This document shows, piece after piece, positions 1 to 4,894 of a stretch of 6,516 nucleotides of DNA; position 1 is the stretch's first letter, and the number at the start of each line of letters is the position of its first letter. The stretch is taken from the NCBI GenBank assembly GCA_944350065.1, contig CALVOD010000076.1, positions 1 through 6,516 of the forward strand, read 5' to 3'. The position numbers and the translations under genes are program-made. The notes beneath the pieces are model-generated. The model was not told where the DNA came from, made no database searches, and worked only from the letters and a program-made list of their open reading frames with translations. This DNA is from an uncultured Clostridia bacterium (GTDB lineage Bacteria; Bacillota; Clostridia; Christensenellales; DTU072).

Positions 1-431
1 GTATTCTTTATCCATAATTTTGCAGTCATTGTAAATGACGGTTGCTTTGTTTTTTCTATCAATTCTTTTGCGGCTTCCTCGATAAAATAGACATTGTTAT
101 CTTTTTCCCATAAACATAGAAACTGTAAAGTATTTATATCTCTAAGCCAACTTTGAATAACATAACTAGGGTTATCTGGGTTTTTCTTTTTTGCAATCTC
201 TGTAAGCGAATACATATTGAATGTTTTAGAAAAGATGTGTTCTAAGTCCATGAGTAATTGTGCATAAGGTTCATTACATTTTACAAAACCAAGAATTTCC
301 TTTTCTATATCAGCACAATATTTTTCAATATCGCTATCAGATAAATCTGCTAACTTGAGAGCTTCTCTGGTATACTTACGCTTTGTTTCCAAATATTCTG
401 CAATCGCATCATCAAATTTTTCTAACCCCAT
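1..431 (-). CDS. KilA-N domain protein, 3' part cut off by window edge
   Basis: An open frame runs on the minus strand from ATG at 431 to the window edge without a stop: 143 residues are visible and the C-terminus is missing. Residues about 72-143 match the KilA-N domain, a DNA-binding module typical of phage antirepressors and related mobile-element proteins. The visible signatures are SLTEIA (75-80), NPSYVIQSWLRDINTLQFLC (87-106), LWEKDNN (107-113) and SFTMTAKLWIKN (132-143). The first 70 residues are charged and probably helical (EKFDDAIAEYLETKRKY onward), an N-terminal extension I do not recognise. A purine-rich site (AGAAGAGGG) lies about 8 bases before the ATG, and a near-consensus promoter lies further upstream. 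The gene is AT-rich and uses TTA and AGA codons, unlike the central genes, which suggests foreign origin. The family call is good. A role in phage or island regulation is inference. Confidence 0.82.
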   Translation of the reverse strand, partial: MGLEKFDDAIAEYLETKRKYTREALKLADLSDSDIEKYCADIEKEILGFVKCNEPYAQLLMDLEHIFSKTFNMYSLTEIAKKKNPDNPSYVIQSWLRDINTLQFLCLWEKDNNVYFIEEAAKELIEKTKQPSFTMTAKLWIKN

Positions 432-457
432 ACTCACACCCTCTTCTCTTTTTTATT

Positions 458-486
458 ATTTTACCAAAACTATACTGTATTGTCAA
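458..486 (-). promoter_or_regulatory. Promoter of the KilA-N gene with a dyad in the spacer
   Basis: Read on the minus strand, a perfect -35 TTGACA (481-486) is followed by a 17-base spacer and a -10 TAAAAT (458-463, 5 of 6 consensus bases). The predicted transcript start is near 451, about 20 bases before the ATG at 431. The spacer contains the odd palindrome ATACTGTAT (472-480, reading ATAC-A-GTAT on the gene's strand), the position where phage-type repressors often bind. The promoter call rests on hexamers and spacing. The operator idea is inference. Confidence 0.72.
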
Positions 487-631
487 TATAACTCACATAT
501 TCTTGTGTTTTAAATTTAATAAACATACATATTCTGAGGTTAAGATTATTACCGAGAAAAAATATGCTTCCAATAGTACGGATTCGATACCGATAATGAT
601 CATATCACTCCTAATTCGCATTTTTCGGCTT

Positions 632-682
632 AAAAAAAGATCTTAAACTCACTCAATTTTATCTTTGAATGAGTTTAAGATC
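632..682 (-). terminator. Rho-independent terminator of tRNA-Ser
   Basis: Thirteen-base arms, 639-651 and 670-682 (GATCTTAAACTCA and its exact complement), pair perfectly. After one mismatch, four more pairs follow, leaving an 8-base loop at 657-664. On the minus strand the hairpin begins three bases after the tRNA CCA end and is followed at once by seven T residues (632-638). That makes it the terminator of the tRNA transcript and separates it from the KilA-N gene. Confidence 0.88.
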
Positions 683-684
683 GC

Positions 685-773
685 TGGCGGAAGCGGAGGG
701 ATTCGAACCCCCGTGGGCTTGCACCCAAACGGTTTTCAAGACCGCCTCGTTATGACCACTTCGATACGCTTCC
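685..773 (-). tRNA. tRNA-Ser (anticodon UGA)
   Basis: Serine tRNA reading UCA and related UCN codons. On the minus strand the acceptor arm GGAAGCG (773-767) pairs with CGCTTCC (695-689). The discriminator G is at 688 and CCA is encoded at 687-685. The anticodon loop CTTGAAA (740-734) carries UGA at 738-736. The variable arm is long, with a TGGG/CCCA stem, the class II mark of serine tRNA. The T arm is GGGGG-TTCGAAT-CCCTC. Length is 89 bases with CCA, normal for tRNA-Ser. Its own promoter lies upstream and its terminator immediately downstream, so it is a single-gene unit. Its 3' end faces AT-rich DNA with a phage-type gene. Confidence 0.97.
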
Positions 774-785
774 GTTTCGTTCCTC

Positions 786-803
786 GAAAAGGCGCGCCTT
801 TTC
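786..803. repeat. 18-bp perfect palindrome in the tRNA-Ser leader
   Basis: GAAAAGGCGCGCCTTTTC is an exact palindrome lying between the tRNA promoter and the tRNA 5' end. As RNA it would fold into a 7-bp stem with a CGCG loop. It could help 5'-leader processing, act as a weak terminator for readthrough in either direction, or be a protein-binding dyad. The sequence alone does not distinguish these. Confidence 0.5.
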
Positions 804-814
804 TGTCGGTTATT

Positions 815-844
815 ATTCTATCACAGTACGCTTTCATAAATCAA
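815..844 (-). promoter_or_regulatory. Promoter of tRNA-Ser
   Basis: On the minus strand, -35 TTGATT (839-844, 4 of 6) and -10 TAGAAT (815-820, 5 of 6) are 18 bases apart. The predicted start is near 808, giving a 5' leader of about 35 bases before the mature tRNA end at 773. An 18-base palindrome falls inside that leader. Confidence 0.62.
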
Positions 845-899
845 TCGTTATGCCCTATTTGTTTACTTGCGCGGGAATTCGAAGTAAACAGCTTCCAGC

Positions 900-928
900 T
901 TGTTTTTCATCGTCGTTTATGGTAAAAT
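900..928 (+). promoter_or_regulatory. Probable promoter of the glxK-deoB operon
   Basis: -35 TTGTTT (900-905, weak, 3 of 6) and -10 TAAAAT (923-928, 5 of 6) are separated by 17 bases. The predicted start is near 935, giving a leader of about 46 bases before the ATG at 981. No other good pair is visible between the tRNA promoter and the gene. The poor -35 box and an overlapping inverted repeat suggest regulation, by inference. Confidence 0.5.
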
Positions 929-947
929 ATTTTATATCGATATTTTA
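923..947. promoter_or_regulatory. Inverted repeat over -10 and start site, candidate operator
   Basis: TAAAATAT (923-930) and ATATTTTA (940-947) are exact inverted arms around a 9-base centre. The palindrome ATATCGATAT (934-943) is nested over the right half. The arms cover the predicted -10 box and transcript start of the glycerate kinase operon, where a bound repressor would block initiation. AT-rich dyads occur by chance, so this is only a candidate. Confidence 0.35.
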
Positions 948-980
948 AATCGGCGACGACGAGCCGCTTGCGAGGGTCAG

Positions 981-2108
981 ATGAAAATAGTTATCGCTCC
1001 CGATTCTTTCAAAGGTACTTTAAGCGCGTACGAGGCTTCGGCGCTCATCTCTAAAGCCGCTAAGGAATGTTTCCCCGAAGCGCAGGTAATCTCCGTCCCT
1101 CTTGCGGACGGCGGCGAAGGCAGTCTCGCCTGCTTCCGCAGCGCCATCGGCGGCAATTACGTTTCCGTCAAAGTCTGTAACCCCTATCTCGAACCGATAG
1201 AAGCAAAATATCTTTGGAAAGACGATCTCGCCGTAATAGAAATAGCGGAATGCGTGGGACTTCCTCTCGTTGAAGGCAGAAAACACGTTCGGCTTACTTC
1301 CACTTACGGCGTGGGAGAACTTATCCGCGACGCTATTGACAAGGGCGCGCGCGAAATCATTCTCGCTCTCGGCGGAAGCTCCACCAACGACGGCGGCGCG
1401 GGAATGGCGGCTGCTCTCGGCGCGCGCTTTACCGACGAAGAAGGTATGCCGATGCTTCCCACCGGCGGCACCCTCAAAGATATAGATTCGGCGGATTTTT
1501 CGGGACTCGACAAAAGAATACGCGACGTGAAATTCACCGCCATGTGCGACGTGAATGTGCCGCTGTGCGGCGAAGGCGGCGCCACTTACGTGTTTGCGCC
1601 CCAAAAAGGCGCCGCGGCAGACGAGCTCGAGCCGCTCGATAAAGGTATGCGACACTACGGCGAAATTCTGAACGCGGCTTTCGCAACCGACGTGTTCTCG
1701 CTTGCGGGCGGAGGCGCCGCGGGCGGTCTGGGAGCAGGCGCGTACGCCGTGCTCGGCGCAAAAGCCGAGCGCGGAATAGACCTCGTTCTGCGCGTTACCC
1801 GTTTCGACGAGATAGCCAAAGACGCGGATATGATAGTTACCGGGGAAGGTAAACTCGACAATCAAAGCTTTATGGGCAAAGCCGCCGACGGCATAAGCCG
1901 CATAGCCCGACGGCTCGGCGTTCCCGTCTACGTGATTGCGGGCGCGGTATCAGAAGAAATTACTCCCGACGTTCTTACCGCTCACGGCATAGCCGCGGCC
2001 TTCGCCGTCACCGCGGGCGACCGCCCCGTTTACGAAATAGCCGACTCCGCGCCGAAAGATCTCTACGACACGGCTAAAGACTTCTTCAAAGCCGCAGGTG
2101 AACTATGA
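981..2108 (+). CDS. glxK: Glycerate kinase (class I, GlxK/GarK family)
   Basis: Cytosolic kinase that phosphorylates D-glycerate with ATP; bacterial members of this family are known to make 2-phosphoglycerate, which enters lower glycolysis. The protein is 375 residues, normal for the family. Visible family blocks are the N-terminal MKIVIAPDSFKGTLSA (1-16), LADGGEGS (41-48), LALGGSSTNDGGAGM (128-142), MCDVNVPLCG (188-197), a glycine-rich run (243-254) and VTGEGKLDNQSFMGKA (286-301). The start at 981 is chosen because the family N-terminus begins exactly there. GAGGG (972-976) lies a few bases upstream, and the in-frame extension back to 900 would run through the promoter. The stop overlaps the ATG of deoB (ATGA), so the two are co-transcribed and probably translationally coupled. 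The enzyme call is strong. The source of glycerate in this organism is unknown. Confidence 0.94.
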   Translation: MKIVIAPDSFKGTLSAYEASALISKAAKECFPEAQVISVPLADGGEGSLACFRSAIGGNYVSVKVCNPYLEPIEAKYLWKDDLAVIEIAECVGLPLVEGRKHVRLTSTYGVGELIRDAIDKGAREIILALGGSSTNDGGAGMAAALGARFTDEEGMPMLPTGGTLKDIDSADFSGLDKRIRDVKFTAMCDVNVPLCGEGGATYVFAPQKGAAADELEPLDKGMRHYGEILNAAFATDVFSLAGGGAAGGLGAGAYAVLGAKAERGIDLVLRVTRFDEIAKDADMIVTGEGKLDNQSFMGKAADGISRIARRLGVPVYVIAGAVSEEITPDVLTAHGIAAAFAVTAGDRPVYEIADSAPKDLYDTAKDFFKAAGEL

Positions 2109-3229
2109 GAGTTTTTCTTATCGTACTCGACAGTCTCGGTATAGGCGCCGCTTCTGACGCCGCCTTATTCGGCGACGCAGGTAGTGATACGCTGAAAGCC
2201 GTCAGCGCTTCCACATTCTTTTCGGCTCCCAATATGATTGAAATGGGACTCGGAAATATCGATAGAGTGGATTACCTCCCAAAGGCAACCGCACCGACGG
2301 CAAGCTACGCGCGCCTCACGCCGGTCTCTCCGAATAAGGACACCACTTCGGGACACTGGGAAATTGCGGGAGTAATAGCGGAAAAGTTTCCCACCTATCC
2401 GGACGGTTTTCCCGAAAAAATTATTTCCGAATTCCGCGCCGTGACGGGGAGGGGCGTTCTTTGCAACAAACCCTATTCCGGAACAGAAGTCATCAAGGTT
2501 TACGGCGACGAACACCTTGCCACGGGCGCGCTTATCGTATACACTTCGCAGGACTCCGTCTTCCAGATAGCCGCGCACGAATCGATAGTTCCTCCCGATG
2601 AACTCTACCGCTACTGCGCCGCGGCAAGGAAAATACTTACCGGCAAACACTCCGTCGCGCGCATTATCGCGCGCCCTTTCGCGGGAACGAGCGGCGCATA
2701 TTACCGCACCGAAAACCGCAGAGACTTTTCGCTCGCGCCGCCTTCGCACACCCTGCTCGACCGTCTTGCGGCAGCGGGAAAAGACGTTATCGCGGTAGGT
2801 AAAATCAACGATATTTTCGCAGGTCGGGGGATAACGCGCTCCGTGCACGCCGCAAGCAACGCCGAAGGCATCGCCGCTACCCTATCTTTGGCGGACGAAG
2901 ATTTCGACGGATTGTGTTTCGTCAACCTTGTGGATTTCGATATGTTGTACGGTCACCGCAACGACAGGGACGGCTACGCCCGCGCAATAGCCGAATTCGA
3001 TTCCGCTCTGCCGCATCTTACGAAAAAACTCCGCCCTTCAGACGCGCTGATACTTACAGCGGATCACGGTTGCGACCCTTCCACGCCGTCGACTGACCAT
3101 TCGCGCGAGGACGTATTCGCTTTAATGTACGGCAAGGCTTTCGGCAAACCTTCTAATCTTCACACGCTAAAAGGATTTTTCAATATCGGTAAAGCCGTGG
3201 CGCGCCTTTTCGGCATTGCCCTCGGCTGA
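2105..3229 (+). CDS. deoB: Phosphopentomutase
   Basis: Interconverts ribose-1-phosphate or deoxyribose-1-phosphate with the 5-phosphates in nucleoside salvage; a cytosolic two-metal (Mn2+) enzyme of the alkaline phosphatase superfamily. By alignment from memory with the Bacillus cereus enzyme, the metal ligands are D9, D279, H284, D320, H321 and H332. The phosphorylated threonine is T80 in NKDTTSGHWE (77-86). Also visible are FGDAGSDTL (22-30), NKPYSGTEV (121-129), NLVDFDMLYGHRND (274-287) and TADHGCDPSTPSTDHSRE (318-335). At 374 residues it is somewhat short: it ends at FGIALG and lacks the usual C-terminal GxSFL segment. ASDA replaces the common APDA (16-19), and HGCD replaces HGND. AGGTGA (2096-2101) lies just before the ATG, inside glxK, and the start overlaps the glxK stop. 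Pairing with glycerate kinase rather than nucleoside phosphorylases is unusual. All catalytic residues are present, so it is probably active. Confidence 0.95.
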   Translation: MRVFLIVLDSLGIGAASDAALFGDAGSDTLKAVSASTFFSAPNMIEMGLGNIDRVDYLPKATAPTASYARLTPVSPNKDTTSGHWEIAGVIAEKFPTYPDGFPEKIISEFRAVTGRGVLCNKPYSGTEVIKVYGDEHLATGALIVYTSQDSVFQIAAHESIVPPDELYRYCAAARKILTGKHSVARIIARPFAGTSGAYYRTENRRDFSLAPPSHTLLDRLAAAGKDVIAVGKINDIFAGRGITRSVHAASNAEGIAATLSLADEDFDGLCFVNLVDFDMLYGHRNDRDGYARAIAEFDSALPHLTKKLRPSDALILTADHGCDPSTPSTDHSREDVFALMYGKAFGKPSNLHTLKGFFNIGKAVARLFGIALG

Positions 3230-3260
3230 GCCGAAACAAGTTTCGAACGTACGCTAAAAC

Positions 3261-3291
3261 GCTCCGCGCTGCGCGCGGAGCAAGCGATTTT
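3261..3291. terminator. Hairpin terminator between convergent deoB and DUF3795 genes
   Basis: GCTCCGCG (3261-3268) pairs exactly with CGCGGAGC (3274-3281) around a 5-base loop. On the minus strand the stem is followed after one base by TTTT, and on the plus strand by ATTTT six bases later. It probably ends the DUF3795 transcript well and the glxK-deoB transcript more weakly. Confidence 0.65.
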
Positions 3292-3312
3292 ACGGGTATC
3301 GGGATATAAAGT

Positions 3313-3690
3313 TTATCTTTCCCCTGTCAAAATGAATTTTATTAGCTTTTCGTCGTCGCTGAATCCGTCGTATCCGCCGATATAACCGCCGTCGCAAGCG
3401 TAATGAATACCGTTCGCGTCGTTGCGTTTAAGACATTCGACGAGCTTCTCCTTGCCGTAACGCTTCACGAATTCTCTGAAGGCACGGTGCTTCACTTTGT
3501 CGAAAACGCCCTCCGAACACTCCTCGTAGCATTCGAAGCATCCGTCGATGACTTTGTTCTCGGCACATTTACGGTTCGCGCACCACACTTGTCCTGTGCA
3601 CCCCGAAGAATAACAACCGCCGCACCTCTCCTTATCGGGGCACAAAAAGCAAGGTATGCCGCATCTCGCTAGTCCGTATTCGTCTTCCAT
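3313..3690 (-). CDS. Cysteine-rich DUF3795 family protein
   Basis: A 125-residue protein of unknown function, with no signal peptide or membrane segment. Thirteen cysteines are visible (10, 14, 17, 23, 26, 31, 37, 42, 51, 54, 58, 86, 99). The first eleven are packed as C-x3-C-x2-C, CGGC, CANRKCAENK and CFECYEECSEG, the pattern of DUF3795, which looks like a metal-binding fold, probably zinc. The C-terminal half is charged and helical (FDKVKHRAFREFVKRYGKEK) and ends with a tyrosine- and glycine-rich segment. ATG at 3690 is preferred, with AGGA eight bases upstream. An in-frame GTG at 3696 with another AGGA is possible and adds two residues. The gene lies downstream of the asparaginase on the same strand after a 149-base gap that holds a promoter of its own, so it is probably a separate unit. 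The family call is good and the function is unassigned. Confidence 0.82.
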   Translation of the reverse strand: MEDEYGLARCGIPCFLCPDKERCGGCYSSGCTGQVWCANRKCAENKVIDGCFECYEECSEGVFDKVKHRAFREFVKRYGKEKLVECLKRNDANGIHYACDGGYIGGYDGFSDDEKLIKFILTGER

Positions 3691-3706
3691 ACGCACAATC
3701 CTGTCC

Positions 3707-3768
3707 TTTTACAGTTTGAGAGTAAAATGCCTTACACACACGTCGGCAACAAACATAAAGCGGCATTT
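3707..3768 (-). promoter_or_regulatory. Two overlapping hairpins in the DUF3795 mRNA leader
   Basis: Arms 3725-3731 and 3762-3768 (AAATGCC/GGCATTT) form a 7-bp stem with a 30-base loop. Arms 3707-3712 and 3722-3727 (TTTTAC/GTAAAA) form a 6-bp stem next to the AAAAGGA ribosome site. The two stems share bases 3725-3727, so they compete. The second would partly cover the ribosome site. It matches no riboswitch class I know and may be chance in AT-rich DNA. Confidence 0.3.
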
Positions 3769-3776
3769 ATATTTAT

Positions 3777-3805
3777 ATTAAATCACACTCCGAAAAATTT
3801 TGCAA
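3777..3805 (-). promoter_or_regulatory. Probable promoter of the DUF3795 gene
   Basis: On the minus strand, -35 TTGCAA (3800-3805, 4 of 6) and -10 TTTAAT (3777-3782, 5 of 6) are 17 bases apart. The predicted start is near 3770, leaving a leader of about 80 bases before the ATG at 3690. The promoter lies between the asparaginase stop and the DUF3795 gene, which argues for separate transcription. A small hairpin just upstream (3808-3813 with 3818-3823, GCGAAA/TTTCGC) could weakly end the asparaginase message. Confidence 0.5.
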
Positions 3806-3839
3806 GAGCGAAAAGAATTTCGCGTTTGAATAATCGCAA

Positions 3840-4769
3840 TCAACGCATGTCGGCAAGGGCGATATCGTACCACAACTTGACGTAAGCGGCTATCGGCGCT
3901 AAGCCGTAAAGGGGTGTGAAATTCTTGCCTAAAAGTTTTTCGCTGCTTTCGTACGGGATTTCGTCGCGGGCGACGCCCGTGAGAAAAACCCAGATCCCTT
4001 TAGCCGAGGCGAGCGCGGAAAAGGCTTCGAAGTCCTCGCCTTCCGTGCGCAGCGTACCCGAATGATAACACTCGATAATTACGGCTTCGGTTCCTTCGGG
4101 AAAAGCGCTCGGGTACAGCATACCGGGGTACGCCGTAAGGCGCAAAACTTTACCGTCCGCAAAGCGCGCGCCTTTACGGTAAACGCCTTCCGCGGGATAT
4201 CCGGAAGCGTTCCTCACAACGCGGAAAACGTCGGAAAAGCTGTCGTGCGCGGAAAGTCTGTCCGCGTCAAATATCGCGTTTTCGGGTTCCTTAATGCCGT
4301 GTTTAAGGAGCTTTACGCAGGTTATATGATCGACGTACGCTACCTTTACTCCCCTGTTCCCGCCCGCTACGTAATTGACTGCGGCTCGCATATTATAGAG
4401 CGCGTTGGTACACGGATCGTCTATAGGGTCCGAAGCGGAAACGAATACTACGGGCTTGGAATCGGCGCCGAAAGCGTATCTTACCGCCGCCGCGGAATAC
4501 TGTAAAGTATCCGTCCCGTGCGCCGCTATCACGCCGTCGCTATCGCCTGCAAGCGCCTTAGCCACGCTCTCGACTATTTCCGTCAGGCGCGCGCCGTTAT
4601 TGTTCTCGGAAAGCGCAGGCGCGATCGATACGACTTCCCATTCCTCCTTGCCGTACTCGCGTTCGTAAGCGGCAAGCAAAGCGCTTGCCGAAGCCTCGTT
4701 CAATCGTCTCGTTCCGTCGGTTTCCTCGGTTGCTATTGTTCCGCCCGTAAATATCACCGTTATTTTCAT
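3840..4769 (-). CDS. Asparaginase, type I-like (cytoplasmic)
   Basis: Hydrolyses L-asparagine to aspartate and ammonia. At 309 residues it is slightly shorter than typical bacterial asparaginases (about 320-350) and has no signal peptide, so it should be cytoplasmic. The N-terminus has the first active-site motif, FTGGTIA (7-13, nucleophile threonine T11). AAHGTDTLQYSA (82-93) carries the second (T86, D87). VVFVSASDP (107-115) and the C-terminal APIAAYVKLWY (291-301) also fit. The middle is divergent: the usual segment with the catalytic lysine is not clear (candidates K153, K156), and the normal GxGN block appears as CYHSGTL (234-240). A related amidohydrolase specificity cannot be excluded. 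ATG at 4769 is chosen because the family begins MKITVIFTGGTIA. No Shine-Dalgarno site fits, and a promoter ends six bases before the ATG. An in-frame GTG at 4787 is less likely. Divergent from the aminotransferase gene. Confidence 0.87.
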   Translation of the reverse strand: MKITVIFTGGTIATEETDGTRRLNEASASALLAAYEREYGKEEWEVVSIAPALSENNNGARLTEIVESVAKALAGDSDGVIAAHGTDTLQYSAAAVRYAFGADSKPVVFVSASDPIDDPCTNALYNMRAAVNYVAGGNRGVKVAYVDHITCVKLLKHGIKEPENAIFDADRLSAHDSFSDVFRVVRNASGYPAEGVYRKGARFADGKVLRLTAYPGMLYPSAFPEGTEAVIIECYHSGTLRTEGEDFEAFSALASAKGIWVFLTGVARDEIPYESSEKLLGKNFTPLYGLAPIAAYVKLWYDIALADMR

Positions 4770-4775
4770 ATTCCG

Positions 4776-4804
4776 ATTGTAATACACTCCGCGCTTATTT
4801 TCAA
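4776..4804 (-). promoter_or_regulatory. Promoter of the asparaginase gene, placed for a leaderless mRNA
   Basis: On the minus strand, -35 TTGAAA (4799-4804, 5 of 6) and -10 TACAAT (4776-4781, 5 of 6) are exactly 17 bases apart. Only six bases (CGGAAT) separate the -10 hexamer from the ATG at 4769, which puts the predicted +1 on or next to the A of the start codon. No ribosome site would be transcribed. Confidence 0.65.
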
Positions 4805-4837
4805 CTTCTGTCGGTATTCTTCGCATTTTTTATCGTC

Positions 4838-4884
4838 TTGCAATTTTCGGATAATGTGTTACAATTAGTTTATCACAAGAGGAG
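4838..4884 (+). promoter_or_regulatory. Promoter and ribosome site of the aminotransferase gene
   Basis: -35 TTGCAA (4838-4843, 4 of 6) and -10 TACAAT (4860-4865, 5 of 6) are 16 bases apart, with the predicted start near 4872. A strong Shine-Dalgarno site, AAGAGGAG (4877-4884), follows, ten bases before the ATG at 4895. This rules out the longer in-frame start at 4838, which lies within the promoter. Confidence 0.6.
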
Positions 4885-4894
4885 CGTATTCATT

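Noticed and set aside
472..486. TACTGTAT resembling half of an E. coli-type LexA box
   Set aside because: The second half is absent and Bacillota LexA uses a different motif; kept only as a small dyad.
580..587. GGATTCGA shared with the tRNA T-arm (699-706), possible att remnant
   Set aside because: Only eight bases match and the flanks differ; too short to call a recombination repeat.
383..646. 87-codon plus-strand open frame
   Set aside because: It overlaps the KilA-N start, its promoter and the tRNA terminator on the opposite strand, and its low-complexity hydrophobic peptide resembles no family.
665..925. 86-codon plus-strand open frame
   Set aside because: It reads through the antisense of tRNA-Ser and both flanking promoters; the peptide is a translation of tRNA sequence.
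900..980. Longer glycerate kinase start at 900
   Set aside because: The extension would run through the -35 and -10 boxes and adds residues absent from the family; ATG at 981 matches the conserved N-terminus.
1020..1865. 281-codon minus-strand open frame opposite glycerate kinase
   Set aside because: A shadow frame caused by GC-rich codon bias; glxK on the other strand is a clear family member over its full length.
2165..2848. 227-codon minus-strand open frame opposite deoB
   Set aside because: A shadow frame; deoB carries all catalytic residues across the same interval.
4062..4505. 147-codon plus-strand open frame opposite asparaginase
   Set aside because: Shadow frame with no ribosome site or recognisable motif.
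4770..4826. Longer asparaginase start at 4826
   Set aside because: It lies upstream of the predicted transcript start and would put 19 residues before a complete family N-terminus.
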